Shown here: piece after piece, positions 1-9,082 of the stretch | Numbering within the stretch: position 1 is the stretch's first letter | Layout of the letters: the number at the start of each line of letters is the position of its first letter | From: an uncultured Clostridia bacterium | Lineage (GTDB): Bacteria; Bacillota; Clostridia; Christensenellales; Aristaeellaceae | Direction: 5' to 3' | DNA length: 64,000 bases | Assembly (NCBI GenBank): GCA_946536315.1 | Contig: CAMNEH010000001.1 | Span: 64,592 to 128,591, forward strand | Made by a program: the position numbers and the translations under genes | Notes under the pieces: model-generated | The model's database searches: none | Seen by the model: only the letters and a program-made list of their open reading frames with translations | What the model was told of the DNA's origin: nothing

Positions 1-301
1 GAAAGACCATCGCGATTTCGTGCCCGCGGATCTTCCGCCATTCCGCGGAGCTGGTGTATTTGGCCAGGTCCTGGCCCTTGTACAGGATGGATCCGCCGGA
101 TACGTGTCCGTTGTTGTCCAGCATGCCCATAAAGGACTTGGTGAACACGGACTTGCCGGAGCCGGACTCGCCCACAATGGCCAGGCTTTCGCCGCGCAGC
201 AGGTCCAGCGAGATGCCGCGGATGGCCGTCAGTGTCTGTCCGCGCAGGGTAAACTGAACTTCCAGGTCGCGCACGCTCAGGATGACTTCGTTTTGTTCCA
301 T
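1..301 (-). CDS. oppD: Peptide ABC transporter ATP-binding subunit, N-terminal part (window edge)
   Basis: First 100 codons of an ATPase that would energise the oligopeptide importer encoded just upstream on this strand. The Walker A loop GESGSGKS is at residues 44-51, with the usual OppD/DppD start in which a beta strand (EVILSVRDLEVQF) precedes the P-loop. The ATG at 301 follows GGAGG with a 4-base gap and lies 12 bp after the oppC stop, so it is the last visible gene of an oppA-B-C-D operon. The signature and Walker B regions lie outside the window. Family assignment is firm; the substrate (oligopeptide or dipeptide) is inferred from the operon. Confidence 0.9.
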   Translation of the reverse strand, partial: MEQNEVILSVRDLEVQFTLRGQTLTAIRGISLDLLRGESLAIVGESGSGKSVFTKSFMGMLDNNGHVSGGSILYKGQDLAKYTSSAEWRKIRGHEIAMVF

Positions 302-313
302 GACGACGCCTCC

Positions 314-1297
314 TTACACGTGATTCTTGGGGTCGGCCGCGTCGGCGAACGCGTTGCCGATGATATAGAAGGAGATCGTGATGACGCTCAGGACCAGCGC
401 CGGGAATAGGAGCTGGTACCGCGAGCTGGCGGCCATCATGACCGCGCGGCCTTCGTTGATCAGGTTGCCCAGCGAGGGAATGGTGACCGGGAGGCCCAGG
501 CCGATGTAGGTGAGGAAGACCTCGCTGCCGATGGCCTGGGGAATGGCGAGGGCGACGCGCAGCGTAATGACGGACACCAGGTAGGGCAGCAGGTTTTTGA
601 AAATAATGCGGCTGGTGGGCGTGCCCAGGCACCGGCTGGCGAGGTTATATTCCAGGTCGCGGATGGTGACGATCTGATTGCGGATGAATCGGGCCATCGG
701 CAGCCAGCCGGTGACGCACATCGCAAAAATGATCGTGCCGATGCCCGGCCTGGTCAGGTAGGAGACCAGGATCAGGATGATGTTGCGCGGAATGTTGTGC
801 ACAACATTGTAAACCTCGGTCAGGAGCCGGTCCAGGCTGCTGACATACCCCCACAGCGCGCCGACCAGGATGCCCAGCAGCGCGTTGCAGGCGGCCACGC
901 AGACACCGATCAGGAGCGAGGTGCGCGTTCCGTTCCAGATCCGCGCCCACAGATCCTGGCCGATGGCGTTGGTGCCGAAAATGAACTGGCTGTCCGGCGC
1001 GTGGTTGGCGTCCACGCGTCCATCATCGCGCCAGAATATCTCGGTGGCCGTATGCTGTCCGGGCAGGAAAGGCTGAATGAGCGTAAACAGCAGCAGCACC
1101 ACCAGAATGATCAGACAGACGAGGGCCAGTCGGTTGTTCAAAAAGGCCTTGAAGGTAGAACGCCAGTAGGAGTAATCCGAATACCCGCCCATCTCCGCCA
1201 TGGTGGGATCGAACCCTTCGCGGGTGAACAGCGCGTCGCCGCCCAGCGAAGCGATCTGCTCTTCGATGCTTTTTTCCAGGTGGTCCACTTTTTTCAT
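314..1297 (-). CDS. oppC: Peptide ABC transporter permease OppC/DppC
   Basis: A 327-aa inner-membrane permease of the binding-protein-dependent transport family. A cytoplasmic N-terminus (about 60 aa, unusually long) is followed by a first membrane helix (about 62-85), a periplasmic segment containing FGTNAIGQDLWARI, typical of OppC/DppC, and five more helices. The ATG at 1297 overlaps the oppB stop as ATGA, indicating translational coupling; an upstream extension in the same frame is the shadow of oppB. It should pair with OppB to form the channel. Confidence 0.93.
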   Translation of the reverse strand: MKKVDHLEKSIEEQIASLGGDALFTREGFDPTMAEMGGYSDYSYWRSTFKAFLNNRLALVCLIILVVLLLFTLIQPFLPGQHTATEIFWRDDGRVDANHAPDSQFIFGTNAIGQDLWARIWNGTRTSLLIGVCVAACNALLGILVGALWGYVSSLDRLLTEVYNVVHNIPRNIILILVSYLTRPGIGTIIFAMCVTGWLPMARFIRNQIVTIRDLEYNLASRCLGTPTSRIIFKNLLPYLVSVITLRVALAIPQAIGSEVFLTYIGLGLPVTIPSLGNLINEGRAVMMAASSRYQLLFPALVLSVITISFYIIGNAFADAADPKNHV

Positions 1298-2241
1298 GTG
1301 AGCGCCTCGTTTCCCCGTACCAGCTTGATTCTCGGGTCGCAGACCACCATCAGCAGGTCGCCCAGCAGCAGGCCGAAAATGCCAAGGGACGAATAAATCA
1401 GCACCAGCGCCTGGACCAGCGGATTGTCCTGGCGGCTGATTGCGGATAACAGCAGGTTGCCCATCCCGGGGATGGAATAGAGGGATTCGATATAGATCGA
1501 GCCGGAAATCGTCAGCAGGATATTGGCCGGCAGGTTTTGCGCCATGGGGACGAGCGCGTTGCGCAGCATGTGTCCGAAGGTGATTTTCCGTTCGGAAAGA
1601 CCTTTCGCGCGGGCGAATTTGACGTAGTCCTTGTTCAGCTGGTCCACGACATATCGCCGCGTCCACATGGCGTAGGACGCGGTTCCGCCCAGCGACATGC
1701 TGATGATGGGCAGCAGGGCGGAAATGGCCTTGCGTTCGTTATAGAGAATGTCCAGATTGAACATTCCGGAGCCGTACAGCTGTATGAACAGGTAGTAAAC
1801 CGCAGCCGGCACGGCGTTGATGATGACGATATAGCCGTTGCCGATTTTATCGGCCGCCTTCCCTTTTTTCAGCGCCATGATGGTGCCCATCGGAATGCCG
1901 ACGACCAGCGACAGCAGCACGGAGGCCAGGCCAAAGCGGATCGAATACGGCGCTTTCTGCTGGATGATCCTGCTGATGTTCACCTTGGGGCGTACGGTGA
2001 TGGACTTCCCGAAGTCGAAGTGCAGCAGCTGGTGATAGTAGCGCACCAGCTGCACGGGAATCGGGTCCCGAAGGCCCATGGCCTCGAGCGCGGCCTCGAT
2101 CTGGGCCGGTTCCATCTTATCGTATTCTTCTCCGAAATAGCCTTCCTCCGGCATCAGCCGCATCAGAAAAAAGACAACGTTCACGATGATGAACAGCGTC
2201 AGCAGGGATTGCAGCAGCCGTTTTCCAATGTATTTCAGCAT
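1294..2241 (-). CDS. oppB: Peptide ABC transporter permease OppB/DppB
   Basis: A 315-aa permease that starts MLKYIGKRLLQSLLTLF, the classic OppB/DppB beginning (first helix about 9-30), and carries the expected large periplasmic loop (LRDPIPVQLVRYYHQLLHFDFGKS) before the remaining helices. The ATG at 2241 was chosen because AAGGA lies about 12 bases upstream; a longer open frame to 2289 has no ribosome site and extends past the family's conserved start. It is coupled to oppC by an ATGA overlap and follows oppA by 86 bp. Confidence 0.93.
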   Translation of the reverse strand: MLKYIGKRLLQSLLTLFIIVNVVFFLMRLMPEEGYFGEEYDKMEPAQIEAALEAMGLRDPIPVQLVRYYHQLLHFDFGKSITVRPKVNISRIIQQKAPYSIRFGLASVLLSLVVGIPMGTIMALKKGKAADKIGNGYIVIINAVPAAVYYLFIQLYGSGMFNLDILYNERKAISALLPIISMSLGGTASYAMWTRRYVVDQLNKDYVKFARAKGLSERKITFGHMLRNALVPMAQNLPANILLTISGSIYIESLYSIPGMGNLLLSAISRQDNPLVQALVLIYSSLGIFGLLLGDLLMVVCDPRIKLVRGNEALT

Positions 2242-2327
2242 AGGCACTTTCTTCCTTACTCGGTCAATACGAAACAGGGACATGAACAAGCGAGCCTATT
2301 CATGTCCCTGGCGGTCAGGACGCGGGA

Positions 2328-4190
2328 TTATTTCGCTTCGATCTGGTAGCCGGCGCTTTCGGTGACATACGCCTGTCGGGCCGCTTCACGGTCCAGCAGA
2401 TACTGTGCGAGGGCCGCCTGGTATTCGTTCTCGCTGATGGGGTGATCGGACATGCTCGCGAAGACGATCGCGTTGCGCGCGCCGCCGTCGCCCATCTGGC
2501 CGGTGCACTGCGTGAACGGCACGATACGGGAGGCCATGAAGCCGCCGCCGCCGCGGTACGCGGGGATGACCAAGGCTTCGTCCAGCAGCAGCTTCTCCGC
2601 TTCGGCGAACGCGATGTAGCGGGCGTCAAAGTCGCTCTTGATCGCGTCGGCCGCCAGCGCGGCTTTTTCCACGTCGCCGTAGCCGAGCGCCTCGTCATAG
2701 TATTCCGTGGCGAGGTAGACCTTGCCCCAGTTTTTGCCGATCGAGGCTTTGAGCACGGGGTCGAACTGGCTCATCGGGTCCGCGTAGTCGGGGCCCCAGC
2801 CGAGCTCCATCATGGCCCAGTTGCCGGCGTTGCGCACGTCGCTGTTGAAGCTCGAGCCGCTGTAGGGGGAGAGGATGATATCGATATAGTCCGCGCCGAG
2901 GAGCTTTTCGAGCTGCTGCTCGAGCACCTGGTAGCGGGTGGAGGTCGTGCCGCTGGTATTGTAGGTCACCTTGACCTTGACCGGGAAGGTCACCTGGCCG
3001 CTGAGCTCTTCGAGCGCCGCGGCCTTGAAGGCCAGCGCCTTTTCTTCGTTGTAGAGAGTATCCTGAACAGCGTACTCATCCAGCCCGCCGAGCATGGTAT
3101 AGTCCTGCGCGTCGACGGTGACCAGGTCAGTGCGGGTGAAGGTGGTCAGGGTATTGGTCTTGTAGTTCCATTCGTTGATCACGGAGTTATAGGTGTAGCT
3201 GTTGAAGCCGTAGAAGAACGACTTGCGGAAGTTGACGTTATTGACCGCCGCGCGCCAGTTGTCCGGCTCAAACTCCGCCTCGAACTGCGGGTCAAAGTTG
3301 AACGCGATCCAGTAGGACATGTTGTTGAGCGGCGCGGACTGATATTTATCCTGACGGTCGGCGGAGTTCATCCATTCCTTGGCGATGTCGTTGGTCAGGG
3401 TCACCTTGTCCGTGTCACCGCGCAGGAAGAGCTCCGCGCCGTTGGCGGTCGCTTCCTTATTGTAGCGGAAGATCACGGTATCAATGCTGATCAGGTCCGC
3501 ATTGATATAATGCGGGTTCTTCTCCATCACGCGCTCGTACTCGTACTCATAGCTGCTGCAATAGTACGCGCCGTTGTACAGCAGGTCTTCCGCGCTGGTG
3601 CCGAAGGTGTCCTGATGCTCAAAATAGAAGTCCGTCGGGATGGGAAACCAGACGTTATTGCCCGTCATTTTGAGGAAGTACGCGCTCGGGCCCAGCAGGG
3701 TGTACTGCAGCGTGTAGTCGTCCAGCGCCTTGATGCCGACGGTGTTGAAGTCGTCGGTTTCCTTGTCATAGTACGCTTTCGCGCCGACCAGGTTATTGTA
3801 CAGCGTGTTCGCGATGCTGGTGGGGTTTTCCTGGTCCAGGATATGCATCGCAGCCGTCACGAAGTCCTGCGCGGTCAGCTTGGCAGCCACATTGCCGCGG
3901 TAGTCCACCCACTCCACATCGTCGCGGAGATAGAAGGTGTATACCGTGCCGTCTTCGGAGACGGACCAGTTTTTCGCGACGCCTGGACGGAGCAGGCCGA
4001 AATTGTCATAATACACCAGGCCAAGCTCACAGTTGTAAGCGAAGGTGGTCAGCGCGGTCAGGGTGCTGTCCAGATAATCCAGTGTTTTCAGCTCGGACGA
4101 GTACAGCTCGGTATAGGTTGTACCCGCGCCGAGTGCGGCCACCGGTGTCAGCAGCGCGCAGATCAACAGTATGCTCAGCAACTTTTTCAT
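2328..4190 (-). CDS. oppA: Extracellular peptide-binding protein (family 5 solute-binding protein)
   Basis: A 620-aa exported binding protein that captures peptides for OppBCD. Signal peptide MKKLLSILLICALLTPVAALGAG, followed by the SBP_bac_5 fold (LGLVYYDNFGLLRPGVAKNWSVSEDG near the start, RVMEKNPHY and WNYKT-type strands later). The ATG at 4190 follows AAGGAGGG. No lipobox cysteine stands at the end of the signal peptide (the only Cys is in the middle of the h-region), so it is predicted to be released by signal peptidase I rather than lipidated, unusual for a Firmicute SBP. It is the first gene of the operon. Confidence 0.92.
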   Translation of the reverse strand: MKKLLSILLICALLTPVAALGAGTTYTELYSSELKTLDYLDSTLTALTTFAYNCELGLVYYDNFGLLRPGVAKNWSVSEDGTVYTFYLRDDVEWVDYRGNVAAKLTAQDFVTAAMHILDQENPTSIANTLYNNLVGAKAYYDKETDDFNTVGIKALDDYTLQYTLLGPSAYFLKMTGNNVWFPIPTDFYFEHQDTFGTSAEDLLYNGAYYCSSYEYEYERVMEKNPHYINADLISIDTVIFRYNKEATANGAELFLRGDTDKVTLTNDIAKEWMNSADRQDKYQSAPLNNMSYWIAFNFDPQFEAEFEPDNWRAAVNNVNFRKSFFYGFNSYTYNSVINEWNYKTNTLTTFTRTDLVTVDAQDYTMLGGLDEYAVQDTLYNEEKALAFKAAALEELSGQVTFPVKVKVTYNTSGTTSTRYQVLEQQLEKLLGADYIDIILSPYSGSSFNSDVRNAGNWAMMELGWGPDYADPMSQFDPVLKASIGKNWGKVYLATEYYDEALGYGDVEKAALAADAIKSDFDARYIAFAEAEKLLLDEALVIPAYRGGGGFMASRIVPFTQCTGQMGDGGARNAIVFASMSDHPISENEYQAALAQYLLDREAARQAYVTESAGYQIEAK

Positions 4191-4230
4191 CAGTGTTCCC
4201 TCCTTGAAAATATAGTTTACTGCACATCCT

Positions 4231-4259
4231 ATTGTACCACACAGCAAATATTCAAAAAA
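4231..4259 (-). promoter_or_regulatory. Probable promoter of the opp operon
   Basis: On the minus strand TACAAT is preceded by TGG (extended -10). The hexamer 17 bp upstream is TTTTTT, a poor -35, so the extended -10 would carry recognition. The oppA ATG is about 40 bp downstream. Inferred from motif only. Confidence 0.4.
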
Positions 4260-4363
4260 GTGAGGGATTGTTTTCTCTTTGTTTTTTGTGAGAGCCAATC
4301 ACAAAACGTCCGGCGCGGACAGGCAGGAATATAGCATAATTCGTTCAACAATGGGACGACCGC

Positions 4364-4392
4364 TTGTATTCTTTGGCGTGACTGGATATAAT
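4364..4392 (+). promoter_or_regulatory. Promoter of the binding-protein-like gene and murI
   Basis: TTGTAT, a 17-bp spacer and TATAAT lie 40 bp before the ATG at 4433. Apart from this, the 4191-4432 interval holds only the oppA promoter and a short GTCC/GGAC hairpin; no gene is visible there. Confidence 0.65.
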
Positions 4393-4432
4393 AAAACATA
4401 TTCATAGAACAGTGTCGCGGGGAGGCGTGATC

Positions 4433-5116
4433 ATGCAGGCAGTGAGCGATTATCGCAGGGCGAGGATGAGAAATCATTTCGCGTATGACATTTGGAAGTA
4501 CCTGCTGATTATTGCGGTTTGCTGGTTTGGGTGGGATCTGCTGTACACGCAGACGGCCTATCGTTCGCCGCAGGATAAACGGATCGATGTGTATATCATG
4601 AGCGCGACCGCTTCCGATGAGATGGTGGAAGCGTTTTTGAAGCCCATCTGGGAAGAGGCGACCCCGGACATGGAGCTGGTGGAGGGCGTGTCCCTGCTGC
4701 CCGGCGGGGTGGAGGATTATTATACCAACATGACCCTCACGGTCCGGCTGGCGGCGGGGGAGGGGGATATCTATTTCCTGCCGCAGGACGTGTTCAAGAG
4801 CTTCGCGCTGAACGGCGTGTTTATTCCGCTGGATGATTATGTGGCGCAGGGCCGTATCAATATCGACGGCCTCAGCGTGGATACTGCGAGGCTGACGGTC
4901 ATTGACGATGAATCCGGCGAGGCGCAGGCTCACCTGTACGGGGTGCCGACGGACGCGCTGTACGGCCTGATGGATGGCATGCAGTTTGATAACCGCAACG
5001 CCGTGATGACGATCGCGGTCAACAGTGGCAACGAGGATAACGTCGTCACCTTCTTTAATGCGCTGCTTCAGGCCGGCCGCGGCGAGAAGCCTGAATGGCT
5101 GGAGGAAGGCGAATGA
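4433..5116 (+). CDS. Membrane-anchored protein resembling a truncated solute-binding protein
   Basis: A 227-aa protein of unassigned function. A basic N-terminus (about 1-20) precedes one membrane helix (about 22-40, WKYLLIIAVCWFGWDLLY), and the rest is predicted extracytoplasmic. The outer part reads like the first lobe of an extracellular solute-binding protein: a strand IDVYIMSAT, then GDIYFLPQDVFKSFALNGVFIPLDDYV, typical of family 1 SBPs, but it stops at half the usual length. The ATG at 4433 follows GGGGAGG; a GTG 21 bases upstream lies before that site. The stop overlaps the start of murI, so the two are co-transcribed. Function is not recognised. Confidence 0.75.
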   Translation: MQAVSDYRRARMRNHFAYDIWKYLLIIAVCWFGWDLLYTQTAYRSPQDKRIDVYIMSATASDEMVEAFLKPIWEEATPDMELVEGVSLLPGGVEDYYTNMTLTVRLAAGEGDIYFLPQDVFKSFALNGVFIPLDDYVAQGRINIDGLSVDTARLTVIDDESGEAQAHLYGVPTDALYGLMDGMQFDNRNAVMTIAVNSGNEDNVVTFFNALLQAGRGEKPEWLEEGE

Positions 5117-5904
5117 TGGCATTAAGCGACGCGCCGATCGGCGTGTTTGACAGCGGCGTCGGCGGGCTGAGCGTCCTGGCGGAGGCGGTCCGCCAGCTGC
5201 CGGGCGAACGTTTCATCTATTTCGGGGATACGAAAAACGCCCCTTACGGCACCAAGTCGACGGAAGAGGTGCGCGCGCTGGCGTTCAATGTGGTCGAAGG
5301 CCTGCTTTCGCAGCAGGTGAAGGCGGTGGTGATCGCGTGCAATACCGCGACGGCGGAAGCGGCGCAGGCGCTGCGGGCCGCTTATTCTATCCCGGTGATC
5401 GGCATGGAACCCGCGCTCAAACCGGCGGCTGAGCTGGAGCGTCCCGGCCTGCGGCTGGTGATGGCGACCCCCGGCACCCTGGGCAGTGAAAAATACGCGC
5501 GTCTGTACGCGCGCTTCGGACAGCAGGCCGTTTCGCTCAGCTGTCCCGGGCTCATGGAATTTGTGGAAGCGGGAGACCGCGGCTCGGACGCGCTGCGGGC
5601 GTACCTGCGGACGCTCTTCGCGCCGTATCGGGATCAGCCGGTGGCCGCGGTCGTGCTGGGGTGTACGCATTACTGCTTTCTGCGTCCGCTGATCGCGTCC
5701 TATTTTCCTGCGTCGACCGCGGTGCTGGACGGCAATGCGGGCACCGTGCGCCAGCTGAAGCGCGTACTGGCTGAGCGTGGCCTGCTCAGCGCACGGGAAA
5801 AGGGCGGCGTTTCGCTGCAGACCAGCGGGGGAGAGCAGTCCGCCGCGCTGATGGCGCGCATGTTCGCGGAGGCGTCGGGTCAAGCCCCGTCGGAAGCGGG
5901 CTGA
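5113..5904 (+). CDS. murI: Glutamate racemase
   Basis: A 263-aa cytoplasmic racemase supplying D-glutamate for peptidoglycan. The two catalytic thiols are visible: Cys76 in VVIACNTAT and Cys184 in VVLGCTHYCF; the substrate loop FDSGVGGLSV is at residues 12-21 and YFGDTKNAPYG at 36-46. It starts at the first of two adjacent ATGs (5113/5116) behind GGAGGAAGG and overlaps the previous stop by 4 bases. Its 3' end overlaps that of convergent rarA by 25 bp, leaving no room for a terminator between them. Confidence 0.95.
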   Translation: MMALSDAPIGVFDSGVGGLSVLAEAVRQLPGERFIYFGDTKNAPYGTKSTEEVRALAFNVVEGLLSQQVKAVVIACNTATAEAAQALRAAYSIPVIGMEPALKPAAELERPGLRLVMATPGTLGSEKYARLYARFGQQAVSLSCPGLMEFVEAGDRGSDALRAYLRTLFAPYRDQPVAAVVLGCTHYCFLRPLIASYFPASTAVLDGNAGTVRQLKRVLAERGLLSAREKGGVSLQTSGGEQSAALMARMFAEASGQAPSEAG

Positions 5905-7235
5905 CCGCGCAGGCGCTCGCGTTCCGCGGCCTTCCAGGCTTTGATCGCCTCCAGACGCTCGCGGTAGCGCGGCTCCAGCCCCTGGTCCGTGGGGCGGTAA
6001 TAGGTCCGGTCCTTCAGACTGTCAGGCAGACACTGCATGGCGGTCATTTTTTCTTTGTAGTCGTGGGCGTACTGATAGCCCTTCCCATAATTCAGCTGCT
6101 TCATGAGCACGGTCGGAGCGTTGCGGATCACCAGCGGCACCGGCTCGTCCAGCATGTTCAGCGCATCCGCCTTCGCGGCCATATACGCGGTTTCCATGGC
6201 GTTGGACTTCGGCGCGAGGGAGAGATAGACCACGATCTCCGTCAGGTGTACGCTGCATTCGGGCATCCCGATGAAGTGGCAGGCCTGGTACGCGGCCACC
6301 GCCAGCTCCATGGCGCGGGGATCGGCCAGGCCGACGTCCTCCGCTGAGAAACGCACGATCCGACGTGCGATATACAGCGGATCCTCCCCGGATTCCAGCA
6401 TCCGGCTGAGCCAGTATACCGCGGCGTCCGGGTCAGAATTCCGCATGGACTTGTGCAGCGCGGAGATCAGGTTATAGTGCTCCTCCCCTTTTTTATCATA
6501 CAGCAGCGACTTTTTGCTGGTGCACTGCTCCACGGTCTGGCGCGTCACGCGGACGGTCTGCCCGTCCAGATCACCGTTCAGCACGGCCATCTCCAGGGTG
6601 GACAGGGCCATGCGCGCGTCGCCGTTGGCGAACGCCGCGATGATGTCGATCACATCGTCGGGCATTTCGATCGCCTGGCCGCCGAAGCCGCGCTCGTCGG
6701 TGAGCGCGCGGCGCAGCAGGGTGGCGATATCCTCCTGCGTCAGCGCGTTCAGTACGAATACCTTGCACCGGGAGAGCAGCGCGCCGTTGATTTCGAATGA
6801 GGGATTTTCGGTCGTCGCGCCGATCAGGATGATGCTTCCGCGCTCCACATAGGGCAGGAAGGCGTCCTGCTGCGCCTTGTTGAATCGGTGGATTTCGTCC
6901 ACGAACAGGATGGTGCGCTCACCGAAGCGCCGGGCGTTCTCGGCCTGCTCCATCACGGCCCGGATTTCCTTGATGCCGCTGGTCACGGCGGAAAAGTCAA
7001 TGAAACGGCTGCGCGTGTGATTGGCGATGATCCGCGCGAGCGTCGTTTTTCCCACCCCCGGCGGTCCCCAGAATATCATGGACGAAATGGTATCCGCTTC
7101 GATGAGGCGGCGGAGGATTTTTCCTTCCCCCAGCAGGTGACGCTGGCCAATGTATTCGGTCAGGTCGCGCGGCCTCAGCCGCGCTGCGAGCGGCTGGCTC
7201 AGCGGGGTGTCAAACAGTGTCGGTTGGTCCGTCAT
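5880..7235 (-). CDS. rarA: Replication-associated recombination protein A (RarA/MgsA AAA+ ATPase)
   Basis: A 451-aa AAA+ protein of the clamp-loader-like RarA family, acting at stalled forks. Walker A GPPGVGKTT at 57-65, Walker B/DEXX in FVDEIHRFNKAQQDA, sensor 1 in GATTENPSFEIN, and the C-terminal MgsA domain (YWLSRMLESGEDPLYIARR...). Length is normal for the family. It is the last of three minus-strand genes behind the ABC exporter pair, with 19 bp to the preceding stop, so it may share the exporter's regulated transcript or have an internal promoter that is not visible. Confidence 0.95.
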   Translation of the reverse strand: MTDQPTLFDTPLSQPLAARLRPRDLTEYIGQRHLLGEGKILRRLIEADTISSMIFWGPPGVGKTTLARIIANHTRSRFIDFSAVTSGIKEIRAVMEQAENARRFGERTILFVDEIHRFNKAQQDAFLPYVERGSIILIGATTENPSFEINGALLSRCKVFVLNALTQEDIATLLRRALTDERGFGGQAIEMPDDVIDIIAAFANGDARMALSTLEMAVLNGDLDGQTVRVTRQTVEQCTSKKSLLYDKKGEEHYNLISALHKSMRNSDPDAAVYWLSRMLESGEDPLYIARRIVRFSAEDVGLADPRAMELAVAAYQACHFIGMPECSVHLTEIVVYLSLAPKSNAMETAYMAAKADALNMLDEPVPLVIRNAPTVLMKQLNYGKGYQYAHDYKEKMTAMQCLPDSLKDRTYYRPTDQGLEPRYRERLEAIKAWKAAERERLRGQPASDGA

Positions 7236-7254
7236 GGTGGTTCCTCCTGCCGGT

Positions 7255-9081
7255 TCATTGCAGCAGCGTCTGCAGCCGTTCCTCGCGGAACTGGTTGGTG
7301 TAAAGCCGCCAGTATACGCCCTTTTGCTTCAGCAGTTCACGGTGTGTGCCATCTTCGATGATCCGGCCGTGGTCGATCACCAGGATCCGGTCGGCGTTGC
7401 GGATGGTCGACAGGCGATGCGCGATAATAAAGGAAGTCCGGTCGTTCAGCACCTGTCCGATGGCGTCCTGAATGATCGCTTCGGTCTCGGTATCGACAGA
7501 GGAGGTCGCTTCGTCCAGCACAAAGATGGCCGGATCGGCGAGCAGGGCGCGCGCGAACGAGATCAGCTGCTTTTCCCCGGTGGAAAGGCGATTGCCGCCT
7601 TCGCCGACCTGCGTCTGATACCCGTTTTCCAGGCGCAGGATGAACGGCTCGGCGCGCACCAGGCGCGCGGCCCGGATGACCTCCTCGTCCGTCGCGTCCA
7701 GGCGGGAGTAGCGGATGTTGTCCATGACCGTGCCGGAGAACAGGTGCGGCTCCTGCAGCACATAGCCCAGATGACTCTGCAGCCACAGCTGGCTGCGCTC
7801 ACGGTAATCCGTATGGTCAATCAGGATGCGCCCCGCGGTGGGCTCGTAAAACCGGCACAGCAGGTTCACGACAGTGGATTTGCCGGCGCCGGTCGGGCCG
7901 ACCAGCGCGATGGTCTGGCCGGCGCGCACGTGCAGATTGAAATCGCTGAGCACGCGCTCGCCGTCCTTGTACTGGAAATCGACATGCTCGAAATCGATAT
8001 CGCCCCTGAGCGGGGGCCAGTTGGCGGTAATGGGGGAGAAACTGTCGCCGTAGCGCGCGATCACCTCGGGCGTATCTTTGATATCCGGTTCGGTTTCGAT
8101 CAGTGAGATGACGCGCTCCGCCGCGGCCTGCGCGGACTGCATTTCCGAAAACGTATTGGCGATGTCGCGGATCGGCTGAAAGAACTGCACCGTGTAATTG
8201 ACGAACAGCTGCACCGTGCCCAGCGTCATCAGCCCCTGCAGGGCCAATGTGCCGCTCTGCCACAGCGCGTAGGCGGTCGCGATGGAGCCCAGGGAAACCA
8301 CGATCGGCAGATAGAGCGCCGAGAGCGAGGCGGCGCTGACAGACTTTTTGCGCATTTCCTGCGTCAGCTGTTCGAATTCGCGGGCGTTCTGCGCCTCGCG
8401 GACGATGGTCTTGGTGGTTTTCGCGCCCATGATGCCCTCGTTGAACGCGCCGGTGATCTGGCTGTTCAGCTTGCGCACCTGTCGGTGCGCCTTCAGTATC
8501 CGCTGCTGAAACACGTGCGTCACCAGGGCCAGCGGTACGCTGACCAGCAGCACGATCAGCGTCATCGGCACATGAATGGACAGCAGCATCACGGTGCCCA
8601 GCACCAGCGTCACCATTCCCCAGATGAGGTCCGTCAGCGACCAGCCGACCGTTTCGGACAGGCGCACGGCATCGCTGGTCAGGCGCGTCATCAGGTATCC
8701 GACCGGCATCCGGTCGAAGTAGGAAAACGGCAGCTCCTGAAGCTTTTTGAAGCCCATCTTGCGGAATTCGTAGCATACGCCGATCTCGATCTGGCCGCCC
8801 AGGTACAAAAACCGGAAAATGGCCACCACCTGAATGAGCACCAGCGCCGCGTACACCGCGGAGAACAGCGGAATGCCGGCCGACGTGCCGGAAGGGATCA
8901 GCGTATCGATGGCGTAGCGCGTCATCAGGGGAAAGGCCAGGTCGATCAGCGCGGTCACCGCCATCCAGACACAGAGCCGGATCAGCTTGCCGTGATAGGC
9001 GGGCGTATATTGAAGGATTTTTTTCCAAAGGGAGAGCGAGAATTTTTGGGTATAATCCTGCTCATGAATCGTGGACGACAT
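7255..9081 (-). CDS. ABC multidrug-type exporter, subunit with intact catalytic site
   Basis: A 608-aa half-transporter: six membrane helices in the first 330 residues, then a nucleotide-binding domain with Walker A GPTGAGKST and Walker B FVLDEATSSVD carrying the catalytic Glu. The signature reads LSTGEKQL rather than LSGGQ, so in a heterodimer the composite site formed by this signature would be degenerate. The start is one base after the partner's stop (TAA G ATG), behind GGAGGTGTAAG. This arrangement resembles heterodimeric exporters such as BmrC/BmrD, LmrC/LmrD and TM287/288; the substrate cannot be read from sequence. Confidence 0.9.
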   Translation of the reverse strand: MSSTIHEQDYTQKFSLSLWKKILQYTPAYHGKLIRLCVWMAVTALIDLAFPLMTRYAIDTLIPSGTSAGIPLFSAVYAALVLIQVVAIFRFLYLGGQIEIGVCYEFRKMGFKKLQELPFSYFDRMPVGYLMTRLTSDAVRLSETVGWSLTDLIWGMVTLVLGTVMLLSIHVPMTLIVLLVSVPLALVTHVFQQRILKAHRQVRKLNSQITGAFNEGIMGAKTTKTIVREAQNAREFEQLTQEMRKKSVSAASLSALYLPIVVSLGSIATAYALWQSGTLALQGLMTLGTVQLFVNYTVQFFQPIRDIANTFSEMQSAQAAAERVISLIETEPDIKDTPEVIARYGDSFSPITANWPPLRGDIDFEHVDFQYKDGERVLSDFNLHVRAGQTIALVGPTGAGKSTVVNLLCRFYEPTAGRILIDHTDYRERSQLWLQSHLGYVLQEPHLFSGTVMDNIRYSRLDATDEEVIRAARLVRAEPFILRLENGYQTQVGEGGNRLSTGEKQLISFARALLADPAIFVLDEATSSVDTETEAIIQDAIGQVLNDRTSFIIAHRLSTIRNADRILVIDHGRIIEDGTHRELLKQKGVYWRLYTNQFREERLQTLLQ

Positions 9082-9082
9082 C

